Shown: positions 45,381 to 56,917 of the stretch, one piece after another
Layout: each line of letters starts with the position of its first letter
Position numbering within the stretch: the stretch's first letter is position 1
Source of the DNA: an uncultured Chloroflexota bacterium
GTDB taxonomy: Bacteria; Chloroflexota; Anaerolineae; Anaerolineales; Anaerolineaceae
Direction of reading: 5' to 3'
Length of the DNA: 64,000 bases
NCBI GenBank assembly: GCA_902791025.1
Contig: CADATZ010000001.1
Location: forward strand, 1-64,000
Position numbers and translations under genes: made by a program
The notes under the pieces: generated by a model
What the model saw: only the letters and a program-made list of their open reading frames with translations
The model's database searches: none
Told to the model about the DNA's origin: nothing

Positions 45381-46576
45381 GTGTGATGAAAAACAGTATA
45401 ACAAAATATCCCCGGCAATTTTGGCTGACGATGGTTGGCTCTCTGATTTTTACCATGGGAGCTTCGTTAGTTTGGCCTTTTTTGAGCATCTATATCCAGG
45501 ATAAGCTGGCAATTCCGCTGCGTTATTCAACGCTTTTGATCTCTCTTCGGGCAATCAGCGGGATTTTTGCTTCTTTTTTCTTTGCGGGCACCTTTGCTGA
45601 TCGTTTCGGCAGAAGGTTTTTGATCCTTGCTTCGCTCTGCGGTGGTTTTATCTATTATTTAGGCTTGAAACAGGCTGATCAATTGTGGCATTTTGCTGTT
45701 CTGATGATTTTCTGGGGAATGCTGGACATATTTTATCCGGTTGGGATCAATGCTATGATCGCGGATATCATTCCTCAGGAGAACCGTCTGGAAGCCTATT
45801 CGATATTGCGTATTGTTTATAACACCGGGTACGGAGTCGGACCGATCCTTGGCGGGATCATGGCTGCCCGATCCTATGACAGGATCTTCATTGTTGCTGC
45901 CATTGGCTACGCGGTTTCATTTATTTTTATGTTTTTCTTTACAACGGAAACGCTTACGGAAGAAAACCGTATGTCATCCGGAAAAGGTTTGAACCCGATA
46001 TCCGGAATTTCTGTTGTTGTAAAAGACAAGCTGTACATGACTTCTGTTTTTCTGAACGGTATGATCTACATCACCTCTGCCGGTGTTTTCAACCTGCTTT
46101 CCCTTTATGCCGGGCAGAATTTCGGGATACCGGAAAATCAGATTTCATATGTTTTCACTGTGAATGCCCTGATGTGTGTGACGCTGCAGCTGCCCGTGAT
46201 CCGAATGATCAGGGGACAAAAACCTTTGCTCCTGATGAGCCTTTCCGGTCTGTTATATTCCGTAAGCGTCTGTTCAATTGCGTTGGTGGACAAGGTATGG
46301 TGGTACTGCATCTGCATGGCTGTGATGACGATGGGCGAACTGATCATGTCCCCAACGATGTCGGATATTGCCGCAAAGCTGGCACCCGCGGACGCGCGAG
46401 GCCGCTATATGAGTGTTCTGAGTCTTGCAAGACCTTTCGGACAGGGAATCGGTCCCGCGTTTCTGGGGTTTGTCAATGACATGATCTCTCCCCGCATGAT
46501 GTGGGTCTGCGGATCAATGTTTGCCGCAGTGGCAAGTGCGGCTTTTTGGTATATGTCCCGGAGAAAAGGGACCAGT

Positions 46577-48778
<2,202 letters not shown>

Positions 48779-48819
48779 TTACTTTTCCGATGAGGGGGCG
48801 AACCTGCCTTTGCAGTCTA

Positions 48820-48847
48820 TTGCCTGAAATCCAAAATCAGTTATAAT
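48820..48847 (+). promoter_or_regulatory. Likely promoter of the nucleoside phosphorylase
   Basis: TTGCCT (48820-48825), 16-base spacer, TATAAT (48842-48847), 31 bases before the ATG. Confidence 0.55.
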
Positions 48848-48878
48848 TAAAGTATACCGTAAAATAAAGGAGAAAGTC

Positions 48879-49730
48879 ATGCGTACATATTCTTTTGCTG
48901 AGTATCAGGATGCAGCTGATGTAATCAAAAACCGGATCAACATTACTCCGGAAATTGGTTTGGTTCTCGGGTCCGGGCTTGGACAGCTGGCTGACGAGGT
49001 CGAAGGCGTTGAACCGGGGTCTGATCCGGTGGTAATTGCTTATAAAGATATTCCCGGTTGGCCGGCTTCAACGGTTTTTGGTCACAAAGGACGTCTGGTG
49101 ATTGGAAAACTTGGCGGAAGAAATGTCATCGTGCAGCAGGGACGCGCGCACTTTTATGAAGGCTATTCAATGCAGGAAGTTACTTTTGCAGTGCGTGTGA
49201 TGAAGCTTTTAGGCGTGAAAACACTGGTTGTGACCAATGCTGCCGGCGGATTGAATGTCTTCTTCCATCCGGGCGATGTGATGCTGATCACGGATCATAT
49301 CGGATTTGCGGGAATGGCAGGCAATAACCCGCTGTGCGGACCGAACATGGAAGAATTTGGCACCCGTTTCCCGGATATGTCACAGGCTTATGACCGTGAA
49401 TATATCAAACTGGCAAAAGCGGCAGCAGTGAAAACCGATGTGGCTTTACAGAGCGGTGTCTATGTATGGCTCAGCGGTCCTTCCTTTGAAACTCCTGCGG
49501 AAGTGAGAATGCTGCGGGCTGTCGGCGCTGATGCGGTCGGGATGTCTACAGTTCCGGAGGTTATCGTCGCCCGTCACTGCGGAATGCGGGTTTTGGGGTT
49601 CTCCGGCATCACCAATAAAAACACTGACAATGGAGAGATCGAGACAACACATCAAGAAGTGATGGAAGCGGCAAATATTATCGGACCGAAGATTATCGCG
49701 ATTCTCAAAGAAATCCTACCGAAACTTTAA
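48879..49730 (+). CDS. punA: Purine nucleoside phosphorylase, trimeric type
   Basis: 283 residues. Phosphate-binding GSGLGQLADEVEG, HKGRLVIGKLGGRNVIVQQGRAHFYEGY, TLVVTNAAGGLN, and the base site with VYVWLSGPSFETPAEVRML, VGMSTVPEVIVARHCGM and GITNKN. The Asn in GITN points to 6-oxopurines (inosine, guanosine). It splits nucleosides with phosphate. About 3 kb away lie an MTA/SAH deaminase and an MtnA-like isomerase, so methylthioinosine is a plausible added substrate (inference). AAAGGAG precedes the ATG. Confidence 0.93.
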   Translation: MRTYSFAEYQDAADVIKNRINITPEIGLVLGSGLGQLADEVEGVEPGSDPVVIAYKDIPGWPASTVFGHKGRLVIGKLGGRNVIVQQGRAHFYEGYSMQEVTFAVRVMKLLGVKTLVVTNAAGGLNVFFHPGDVMLITDHIGFAGMAGNNPLCGPNMEEFGTRFPDMSQAYDREYIKLAKAAAVKTDVALQSGVYVWLSGPSFETPAEVRMLRAVGADAVGMSTVPEVIVARHCGMRVLGFSGITNKNTDNGEIETTHQEVMEAANIIGPKIIAILKEILPKL

Positions 49731-49756
49731 TAAGAAATTTCGATAAATCTGTAAAT

Positions 49757-49791
49757 AAAAAAAGCGGCGGTGTTTTCGAGACCGCCGCTTT
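49757..49791 (-). terminator. Terminator between converging genes
   Basis: Stem AAAGCGGCGGT/ACCGCCGCTTT (49761-49771, 49781-49791); on the minus strand a T-run follows. May serve both strands. Confidence 0.85.
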
Positions 49792-49809
49792 AGCTGATAC
49801 TTGAAATGT

Positions 49810-51942
49810 CTATTCTATGAGTCCATATCTGAGCAGACATTCATAGTCATCTTCATCACAAATTACATCCTCATCATCCCTGGCGGAATCTTCATAACTC
49901 CCGTCATCGTCATCATCGAAGTCATCGTTCGAGTCAGAGAGCCATTCGGTGTTCTCGATCCCATAATCAGAATCATCGTCATCATCATCATCATCTTCTT
50001 CTGTCGAATTCCAGTCATTGTTTGAAATGCTGCTGAAGTCCGAATCTTTCCAATCATCATTTTGTCCGTCAGACTCTGTGTCCGTCCAGCCATTATTATT
50101 GATAGGCAAAACAGGCACATCATCGTTGTCGTCATCCAGTTCATCATCCAGAGTTTCATAACGGATAGATTCTGCCGAAGCTCCGGCTGCATTTTGTGTA
50201 TTCAGGACGATCGAATAAATGCCCGGCTGCAAAACAGCTTCGCAGATCATCTGTTCTCCGGAATCATCCAGATCTTCGGCTATCAGTTCATCGTCAACAC
50301 TGAGCCAGATTTCGGAAGCATTTGATACCGACCAGTAAACCGTAAGGCAATCTCCGATATTTCCGTTTTCACTGTCTGCGGTAAAAAATTCAATGGTCGG
50401 GGCATCGGTTATCTGGCCAACATTTCGATTATCTATTTCTGTGTCATCGGATACTGTTTTATATTCAAAAGACGAATAAGCATCTGCGGTTGTGTTATAA
50501 GCATAAAGCTGAACCACATGTGTTCCGGCCTCAGTGAGCGGAGCACAGAATTCGTTGTAGGCATCTGAATCATCCCCGCGATATAATGACTTGCCATCGG
50601 CGGTGATTTCAATCATATTGGCGCCGTTGACTGTCCAGATGATATTCACACATTCGTTTTCCAAACCGGAATAATATTCAGGGGCAAATTCTATAATGTC
50701 AATTGGACGGTAAGGCTGTCCGTCATTTTGGTCCGGTGAAGCTGGAACACTGCTGTTGACACGCACTTTGACCCAGACAACCTGACCGAATCCGATTCCC
50801 TGCGGTGTGCGCATTTGCCAGTTGCCTTTGTAGGTTCCATTTGCATTCGGCGCAATCAGATCCACAGCAAGGTCAATTGTTTCGCCGGGTTTTACTATGG
50901 ATGAAATGCTGATGTTCCGTCCGCTCATCTGATCTCCGGAAACGAAAGTGAAGCTGTATCCCGGTGTCCACGTGCAGCTGCCGTTATTGCGAACGCGCCA
51001 GATTTTTTGGAATTTTTCTCCGGGATTTACCTGGTGCCCATCTTTAATGGAGATATCCGAGACAAATTGCATCCCGTTTACACAGGTTTTAGCAGGTTGG
51101 TCTACAGGTGGCAGTATGATACTGTTTCTTGATGGGTCTGCATCGGCACTGTCAAGGTACATGTGGAAATATTTGTCTGCTATTTCCTGTGCTGTGCCAT
51201 CCATAAGCATGTCAACGAGATGACCGTTGATCACCTCTGTTAATGCTGAGTTCTTTCTCAAACCAAAGGCATATTTTTCTTCTGCCAGGTCACGATAAAA
51301 GATCTTATAATCGCCTGAGTCTCTGTAACCGGCTTCGTAGGCGTCCTGATCCAGCAATATCAGGTCAACATCACCGCGGTCAAGCGCTTTGACTTCATCA
51401 GCAACAGAATTATAGGAAAAAACATTTTTTGGGCTGAGGTATCCGGCACTCACAAGGTTCGTTTTGACCCATTGGTCAAAACTGGTTCCTTTTTGTACGC
51501 CGATTTTCAGATCGCGGAAGCTTTCGGGGGTGAATTTTTCAGGTAATTGAAGTTTGTTCAGCCCGATGAACTGAGCATCCCCGCTATAGTAAACTTTGGT
51601 GAAATCAATAAGAGCGGCACGTTCATCTGTTTTGGAAAAAGCGCCGCCTATCACATCCACCTGCCCAAGGTTCAGGGCATCGATCATACCGTCGAAAGAG
51701 AGATTCGTCGTTTGAAGGCTGACATTCATTCGGTTGGCGATTTCTTCCATTAATTCAATATCGATACCGGCCAGGTCTTCATCAGCATCCGGAAATTCAA
51801 TAATAAAGGGAATGTATTCCGGCGGAACACCCAATCGAAGGGTTCCGGAATTAATGACATCAGTTAGATCGTCTGCCTGAATGGGCGCAAAAAGCACAAG
51901 ACAACAAATGAATAAAACTGCCAGTTTAAATAACTTTTTCAT
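49810..51942 (-). CDS. Family 3 solute-binding protein fused to NBR1-type Ig domains, acidic tail
   Basis: 710 residues. A signal peptide (KLFKLAVLFICCLVLFAPIQA) is followed by a family 3 periplasmic-binding domain (about 25-270: LRLGVPPEYIPFIIEFPD, GIDIELMEEIANRMN, YAFGLRKNS), then an NBR1-type Ig domain (about 285-400: FQKIWRVRNNGSCTWTPGYSF, GTYKGNWQMRTPQG), two further Ig-like modules, and a C-terminal tail of about 85 residues very rich in Asp, Ser and Glu. It would bind an amino acid-like ligand outside the cell. No permease or ATPase lies next to it, so it may sense or scavenge rather than feed a neighbouring ABC transporter. GAGGAG precedes the ATG. Confidence 0.85.
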   Translation of the reverse strand: MKKLFKLAVLFICCLVLFAPIQADDLTDVINSGTLRLGVPPEYIPFIIEFPDADEDLAGIDIELMEEIANRMNVSLQTTNLSFDGMIDALNLGQVDVIGGAFSKTDERAALIDFTKVYYSGDAQFIGLNKLQLPEKFTPESFRDLKIGVQKGTSFDQWVKTNLVSAGYLSPKNVFSYNSVADEVKALDRGDVDLILLDQDAYEAGYRDSGDYKIFYRDLAEEKYAFGLRKNSALTEVINGHLVDMLMDGTAQEIADKYFHMYLDSADADPSRNSIILPPVDQPAKTCVNGMQFVSDISIKDGHQVNPGEKFQKIWRVRNNGSCTWTPGYSFTFVSGDQMSGRNISISSIVKPGETIDLAVDLIAPNANGTYKGNWQMRTPQGIGFGQVVWVKVRVNSSVPASPDQNDGQPYRPIDIIEFAPEYYSGLENECVNIIWTVNGANMIEITADGKSLYRGDDSDAYNEFCAPLTEAGTHVVQLYAYNTTADAYSSFEYKTVSDDTEIDNRNVGQITDAPTIEFFTADSENGNIGDCLTVYWSVSNASEIWLSVDDELIAEDLDDSGEQMICEAVLQPGIYSIVLNTQNAAGASAESIRYETLDDELDDDNDDVPVLPINNNGWTDTESDGQNDDWKDSDFSSISNNDWNSTEEDDDDDDDDSDYGIENTEWLSDSNDDFDDDDDGSYEDSARDDEDVICDEDDYECLLRYGLIE

Positions 51943-52072
51943 TTATTTGATTCTCCTCTAAAGTTTTTAGTGGTATGGGACACTCTATTTGCAGAATGTT
52001 CCTGTCAGTTGATCATAACCGGGACAACCCTCTTTGCTCTGAAAAAATTGGTACAGTCCCGGATTGTGAACA

Positions 52073-52672
52073 CTACAATTGTTTCAATTCTACCGGAGTA
52101 CCGATCTGCTTCGCGAAGGTGTAGATTTTCGCAGCATCCTCGATGTATTCGGCACGGAGGTAAGCCTCGGAAAGATCTTTACCGACTGCAACGACGCCAT
52201 GGTTGGCAAGCAGGACTCCGCCTTTGTCTCCGATCGTTTCAGCTGCGTAAATGCCGACCTCCGGAGTTCCGGGAGTTGCATATTTCGCACAGGGAATTTC
52301 TCCGCCAAGGAAGAAATAAGCCTCGATGAGTGTGGCGGGAATGCTCATGTGATTGACTGCAAAGGCGGTGCCATATGGGCTGTGGGTATGAAATACTGCC
52401 TTTACGTTCGGATGTGCCTTATACATTTCCGCGTGCAGATGCCATTCGGAACTGGGTTTTCCATCGGAAAGAATTGTACCATCCAGCCGCATTTCTACGA
52501 TCTGGTGAGCCTGCATCGTTTCATACCGGACACTGGTCGGGGTGATGAGCATGATTTCCTTTTCCGGGATGTATGTGCTCATGTTGCCGCTGGTTCCGGC
52601 AAACAACCCCGCGAGGAATGCCTGTAAAGATTTGTCTACGATTTCCTGCTTTAATTCATCAATATTCGCCAT
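52073..52672 (-). CDS. Class II aldolase (fuculose-phosphate aldolase type)
   Basis: 199 residues. Zinc site and catalysis: Glu76 in SSEWHLHAEMY, His95 and His97 in FHTHSPYGTA, His158 in ANHGVV; the phosphate site is GLFAGTSGNMS near residue 25. Members split ketose-1-phosphates into DHAP and an aldehyde. Its place directly after an MtnA-like isomerase suggests 5-methylthioribulose-1-phosphate as substrate, as in the Ald2 step of the known DHAP shunt (inference). Start MANIDEL (52672); gap to mtnA 44 bases. Confidence 0.88.
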   Translation of the reverse strand: MANIDELKQEIVDKSLQAFLAGLFAGTSGNMSTYIPEKEIMLITPTSVRYETMQAHQIVEMRLDGTILSDGKPSSEWHLHAEMYKAHPNVKAVFHTHSPYGTAFAVNHMSIPATLIEAYFFLGGEIPCAKYATPGTPEVGIYAAETIGDKGGVLLANHGVVAVGKDLSEAYLRAEYIEDAAKIYTFAKQIGTPVELKQL

Positions 52673-52716
52673 ATAATACACTTTCTTAAATTCATCATTC
52701 TTTATTCTTAATTTTC

Positions 52717-53781
52717 TCAGACAACCATTTCGTATAGACCTAAATCACCCTGCTCATAATAGCGTGAAAGATCATATGGGGAGAAAATACCGCGGTCAGT
52801 CACGATACCGGAGATCAGATGCGGCGGGGTCATATCGAAAGAGGGATACCAACCCTTGACACCCTGATCCGCGGTGCGGACACCCATTGCCTGCAGCGGA
52901 AATTCCGGGTCGCGCATTTCGATCTTGATCGTATCATGGACCGGATGCCCTTTGTCCGGCGCGCCGGTAACGAACATCGGGATCTTCATGTATTTTGCCA
53001 CGATTGCCAGCTGATAGGTGCCGATCTTGTTGACGACATAACCATCCAGACAAATGGCGTCAGCCGCACAGGTAAAAACATCCACGCCTTCCCGTTCCAT
53101 ATACCAGGCCGGCATGTTATCCGTGATAACAGTGGTGTCAAAACCCATGTCGTGTGCTACCGTTGCGGTAAGTCTTGCGCCTTGAAAATAAGGCCTTGTC
53201 TCCGGACAGACCACTTTTATTTTGTTTCCGCGTTCTTTTGCCACGCGGAGCATTTGTCCCACGATGGTTTCTCCGAAACACTGCGTCATGACAGTTCCTT
53301 TATCCGGGATCATGTCGACCAGGTATTCGGCAATTTTTCCGACTTTCGCATAGCGGATGTTGTTGGTTTCGACGGCATGATTGCGGATCGCTTCCGGTAC
53401 GGGAATTCCGGCATCGAGAGCCAGTTTGGCAGCGTCAAGGCAGCCTTCCGTGATGAGCTGCATGCGCTTCACAGTTGTTGGCCGGGCATGAGAGATATTG
53501 TCGGAGGCCTTTTCCAGGAAGGCTATCTGCTCCTGTTTTCCAAGGTCACGGCACTCCCAGGCAGCAAGAGCCATTCCCATAGCTGCGGCAGTGAAAGGAC
53601 CGGCAGACTGTGTGACCATGTCTCGAATCGCCTGTGTGACTTCCGTATAAGTTTTGCAAACCACAAAGGAAACCTGAGCCGGATAAATACGGCGGTCCAG
53701 GATCCGTACTTCGCCATCTTCATACCAGGCTATGTTTTCATATTGAAGCATAAACGCAAGGTCTTTATCCTGTCTTTCCAT
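52717..53781 (-). CDS. mtnA: S-methyl-5-thioribose-1-phosphate isomerase-like (MtnA/eIF2B family)
   Basis: 354 residues; start chosen from GAGAGGAG upstream. MtnA features: ISHARPTTV near 96-104, a conserved Cys168 in MTQCFGET (the catalytic Cys position), ETRPYFQGARLTA, and the CAADAICLDGYVVNKIGTYQLA segment (catalytic Asp region near 241, NKIGT near 251). It turns MTR-1-phosphate into MTRu-1-phosphate. Differences from canonical MtnA around the Cys (QCFGE rather than CNAG) leave room for a related ribose-1-phosphate substrate. Flanked by the aldolase and the deaminase. Confidence 0.85.
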   Translation of the reverse strand: MERQDKDLAFMLQYENIAWYEDGEVRILDRRIYPAQVSFVVCKTYTEVTQAIRDMVTQSAGPFTAAAMGMALAAWECRDLGKQEQIAFLEKASDNISHARPTTVKRMQLITEGCLDAAKLALDAGIPVPEAIRNHAVETNNIRYAKVGKIAEYLVDMIPDKGTVMTQCFGETIVGQMLRVAKERGNKIKVVCPETRPYFQGARLTATVAHDMGFDTTVITDNMPAWYMEREGVDVFTCAADAICLDGYVVNKIGTYQLAIVAKYMKIPMFVTGAPDKGHPVHDTIKIEMRDPEFPLQAMGVRTADQGVKGWYPSFDMTPPHLISGIVTDRGIFSPYDLSRYYEQGDLGLYEMVV

Positions 53782-53797
53782 TTTTTCTCCTCTCATT

Positions 53798-55099
53798 TTA
53801 ATAACCGAGAAGTTCTTTTTTCGCAGCCCGGGCATTGAACAACACCTTTTCCCGGTCAATTGTCAGGTATTCACCGTTCTCATAGAGGATCTTTCCATCA
53901 ACCATGTTCATGCAGACGTCGGAACCCTGGGCGCTGTAACACAGGAGAGCCACTGTGTCATTGTTGGGGAAGAGGTGCGGTTTATCCATATCAATTGCGA
54001 TGATATCCGCGCAGTTTCCGACCTTCAGCGCACCGGTATCCTGACGGCCCTGTAGTTTTGCTCCATTGACCGTAGCCATGCGCAGGGTATCGGTGCATTT
54101 GACCACTGTTGGGTCCAGCATGTACCCATTGTGAATAATGGATGCGATATGCAGTTCTTCAAACATGTTGAGGTTGTTATTGGAGGCTGCGCCATCCGTA
54201 CCGAGTGTGATATTGATCCCGGCTTTCTGCATCTTCACTATCGGCGCAAAGCCGCTCCCGAGTTTCATGTTGGAAGATGGATTATGGACTGCGCTAACTC
54301 CTTTTTCGGCTAAAAGTGCAATATCTTCATCACTTATCCACACGCAGTGTGCGGCAAATGCGGGAAGGTCAAAGGCTCCCAGGTCCGCAAACCAGCGGGC
54401 GGGTGTTTTGCCGTATTTCTGAATACATTCCTCGTGCTCTTTTTTTGTTTCCGAGAGATGGATGTGCATCCGCGTACCGCGTTCTTTGGCAACAAGACTG
54501 TGTGCCCGGACGATATCTTCCCGACAGGTGTATTCAGCGTGAATAGAGTCATCGATCAGAATTCGTCCGTCTCCGGCGCCATTGTAAGAATTGTAAAGTT
54601 CATCAGCTTCTAATTTCCGATACATTGTTTTGTAATCATCAGCCAGGTCAAAAGACTGCATGGGGCGGCAGATATTTGCCTTAATACCTGCTTCAATACA
54701 TGCTTCAGCCGTGGACGAGCAGAAGAAATACATATCGGAAAAACTGGTCGTTCCGGTGGAAATCATTTCAAGTAAGGCTAATTCTGAAGCAAAACGAATG
54801 GTCTTGGCATTGAATCGGTCTTCGACCGGCATCATTTTCTCAAACAGCCATTCCTGCAGCGGCAGATCGCTGCCAATACCGCGCAGCATGACCATGGGGG
54901 CATGGCAGTGCGTATTGATGAGTCCCGGCATCAGCAGTTTGCCGGTGAAGTCCTTAACGACGTCAAATTCGCCTGAGGGGCGTTCTTTCCCTATATAAGA
55001 GATTTTTTTGTCATCTACAGCTAAATAAGCGTTATTTAATTCAGAAAATCCATTTTCTTCTGTCAGAAGTATATCCGCATGTTCAAATAAGTATTTCAT
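53798..55099 (-). CDS. Amidohydrolase, MTA/SAH deaminase type
   Basis: 433 residues, start after GAAGGAGCTGAT. Metal ligands of the amidohydrolase barrel: GLINTHCHAPMVMLRG (HxH), RMHIHLSETKKEHEEC (His), FAAHCVWISDEDI (His) and LGTDGAASNNNLNMFEEL (Asp). The family deaminates S-adenosylhomocysteine, methylthioadenosine and 5'-deoxyadenosine to their inosine forms. It ends 16 bases before the mtnA-like start. A TATAAT lies about 22 bases before its ATG, and a terminator separates it from ahcY, so deaminase-mtnA-aldolase is likely one operon. Confidence 0.9.
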   Translation of the reverse strand: MKYLFEHADILLTEENGFSELNNAYLAVDDKKISYIGKERPSGEFDVVKDFTGKLLMPGLINTHCHAPMVMLRGIGSDLPLQEWLFEKMMPVEDRFNAKTIRFASELALLEMISTGTTSFSDMYFFCSSTAEACIEAGIKANICRPMQSFDLADDYKTMYRKLEADELYNSYNGAGDGRILIDDSIHAEYTCREDIVRAHSLVAKERGTRMHIHLSETKKEHEECIQKYGKTPARWFADLGAFDLPAFAAHCVWISDEDIALLAEKGVSAVHNPSSNMKLGSGFAPIVKMQKAGINITLGTDGAASNNNLNMFEELHIASIIHNGYMLDPTVVKCTDTLRMATVNGAKLQGRQDTGALKVGNCADIIAIDMDKPHLFPNNDTVALLCYSAQGSDVCMNMVDGKILYENGEYLTIDREKVLFNARAAKKELLGY

Positions 55100-55127
55100 A
55101 TCAGCTCCTTCAATCATTCCATTATAA

Positions 55128-55156
55128 TAGAAAAATGACCCCAAACGGGGTCATTT
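55128..55156 (-). terminator. Terminator downstream of ahcY
   Basis: Stem AAATGACCCC/GGGGTCATTT (55133-55142, 55147-55156), followed on the minus strand by a T-run. It separates ahcY from the deaminase operon. Confidence 0.82.
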
Positions 55157-55249
55157 CCAAAGGTTTAAAAGTCAGCGGTGTCTGAGATTTTGCCGAAAAT
55201 CGTTTGAGACATCATCTTACTCCTGACACCTGAAAGCCGTTTTCTGGAA

Positions 55250-56494
55250 TTATATCTGCCAGGAGCTCAGATATTTTTCCTGTTCCGGGGTGAGCACATC
55301 GATGGAAATCCCCATGGATTCGAGCTTCATACGGGCGACTTGGTCATCGATCTCCTCCGGTACCGGCATCAATTTGACCGGCAGTTCCCCGCGGTGGTCG
55401 GCATGGTAGCGGGCGCAGAGCGCCTGAATGGCGAAGCTCATGTCCATGATTTCAGCCGGGTGACCGTTGCCTGCGGCAAGGTTGACCAGACGGCCTTCAC
55501 CGAGCACATACAGCCAGTTGCCATTGCTCAGTTTATAGCCCATGATGTTGGGTTTCATCAGTTTCGTTTCGACAGCGATTTCCTCAAGTTTAGCGACATC
55601 CACTTCGACATTGAAGTGACCGGCGTTGGAAAGGAGAACACCGTCTTTCATTGTATAAAAATGGTCTTCGGTGATGACCTGATTGCAACCGGTGGTGGTG
55701 ACAAAAAGGTCACCGATTTTTGCTGCTTCAGCCATCGGCATCACTTCGAAGCCATCCATAACGGCTTCAATGGCTTTGACCGGATCAACTTCGGTGATGA
55801 TGACCTTTGCGCCGAGGCCTTTGGCGCGCATGGCGGTACCGCGTCCGCACCAGCCGTAACCGGCAACAACGACGTGTTTGCCTGCAACGATCAGGTTGGT
55901 GGTGCCGTTGATTCCGTCAAAAACGGACTGACCGGTGCCGTAGCGGTTGTCGAAGAGGTGTTTGCAGTTTGCATCGTTGACATCGAACATGGGGAACTTC
56001 AGCTCGCCGTCGCGTTCCATCGCTTTCAGACGGATGATCCCGGTGGTGGTTTCTTCACCGCCGCCGATAACTTTCTTTTCCAGTTCTGGATATTTGTTGT
56101 GCAGCATATTCAGAATGTCGCCGCCGTCATCGATAATGATGTCAGGGGCTGCTTTGACGACCATTTCAATGCATTCATCATATAATTTGGCGTCTGCGCC
56201 ATGAAAAGCGTAAACATTCAGCCCGTCAGCTGCCAGGGCTGCAGCGACATCATCCTGCGTGGAAAGCGGGTTGGAGCCTGTGATGTGCATTTCCGCTCCG
56301 CCGGCTGCCAGGACGCGGCACAGGTAGGCCGTTTTTGCTTCCAGATGGATGGAGAGACCAATTTTCAATCCTTTGAAAGGCTGGTCTTTTTCAAATTGTT
56401 TATGGATGCTGCGGAGCAGCGGCATGTTGCGGCGAACCCATTCAATCTTGTCATTCCCAGACGGGGCAAGATTGATGTCTCGAATATAACTCAT
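55250..56494 (-). CDS. ahcY: Adenosylhomocysteinase family hydrolase
   Basis: 414 residues. Active-site elements: His50 in LSIHLEAKTAYL, IIDDGGD (about 120-126), GGGEETTTG (about 144-152), NCKHLFDNRYGTG (Lys178, Asp182) and the NAD fold VVVAGYGWCGRGTAMRAKGLGAK. The C-terminus ends at EQEKYLSSWQI and lacks the KPDHYRY tail of the usual SAH hydrolase, as in archaeal/thermophile-type enzymes. Next to an SAH deaminase it may act on S-inosylhomocysteine, as known for Methanocaldococcus. CTGGAGG precedes the ATG. Confidence 0.93.
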   Translation of the reverse strand: MSYIRDINLAPSGNDKIEWVRRNMPLLRSIHKQFEKDQPFKGLKIGLSIHLEAKTAYLCRVLAAGGAEMHITGSNPLSTQDDVAAALAADGLNVYAFHGADAKLYDECIEMVVKAAPDIIIDDGGDILNMLHNKYPELEKKVIGGGEETTTGIIRLKAMERDGELKFPMFDVNDANCKHLFDNRYGTGQSVFDGINGTTNLIVAGKHVVVAGYGWCGRGTAMRAKGLGAKVIITEVDPVKAIEAVMDGFEVMPMAEAAKIGDLFVTTTGCNQVITEDHFYTMKDGVLLSNAGHFNVEVDVAKLEEIAVETKLMKPNIMGYKLSNGNWLYVLGEGRLVNLAAGNGHPAEIMDMSFAIQALCARYHADHRGELPVKLMPVPEEIDDQVARMKLESMGISIDVLTPEQEKYLSSWQI

Positions 56495-56885
56495 AAAATT
56501 TCCTCCAGTATAACTGTTTTAGCCCATTGTCATTTCAGAATGCATGCACATTCTTCACTATACTAAATCATAGCATATTTCCCTCAAACCGTCAAACAGG
56601 TAAAGCGTGTAAAATGATTATTTAAGTTATAAATTTTAAGGGTACCGGAGTTCTGGGTACTCGATCTGAGAGTAGATGCAATGGAAGTACTCGAATAACA
56701 ATTTCTGCAATCTATGTATAGTGGTTGTTTGTCGGGGAGAGGTGAATAAAGAAACCAGATTTCTGTGGAAAAATGATATATCGTATTTGTTCAGTTTGAG
56801 TCAGCAAAACTGGTTCCATTGACTTGGTACTAAAAAATTACGATATATCAGTGCTTGCTCTAACTGAAGGACTTGAATTATTATC
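56495..56885. other. Noncoding gap between greA and ahcY
   Basis: No gene seen. It contains the ahcY leader and an 11-bp inverted repeat GATATATCGTA (56775-56785) / TACGATATATC (56839-56849). No known riboswitch was recognised. Confidence 0.45.
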
Positions 56886-56912
56886 AAAAAAGCTGCCAGA
56901 TGGCAGCTTTTT
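56886..56912 (-). terminator. Terminator of greA
   Basis: Stem AAAAAGCTGCC/GGCAGCTTTTT (56887-56897, 56902-56912), 6 bases after the greA stop on the minus strand. Confidence 0.85.
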
Positions 56913-56917
56913 GAATT

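Noticed and set aside
56495..56620. SAM or SAH riboswitch before ahcY
   Set aside because: The short leader shows no recognisable SAH or SAM aptamer layout.
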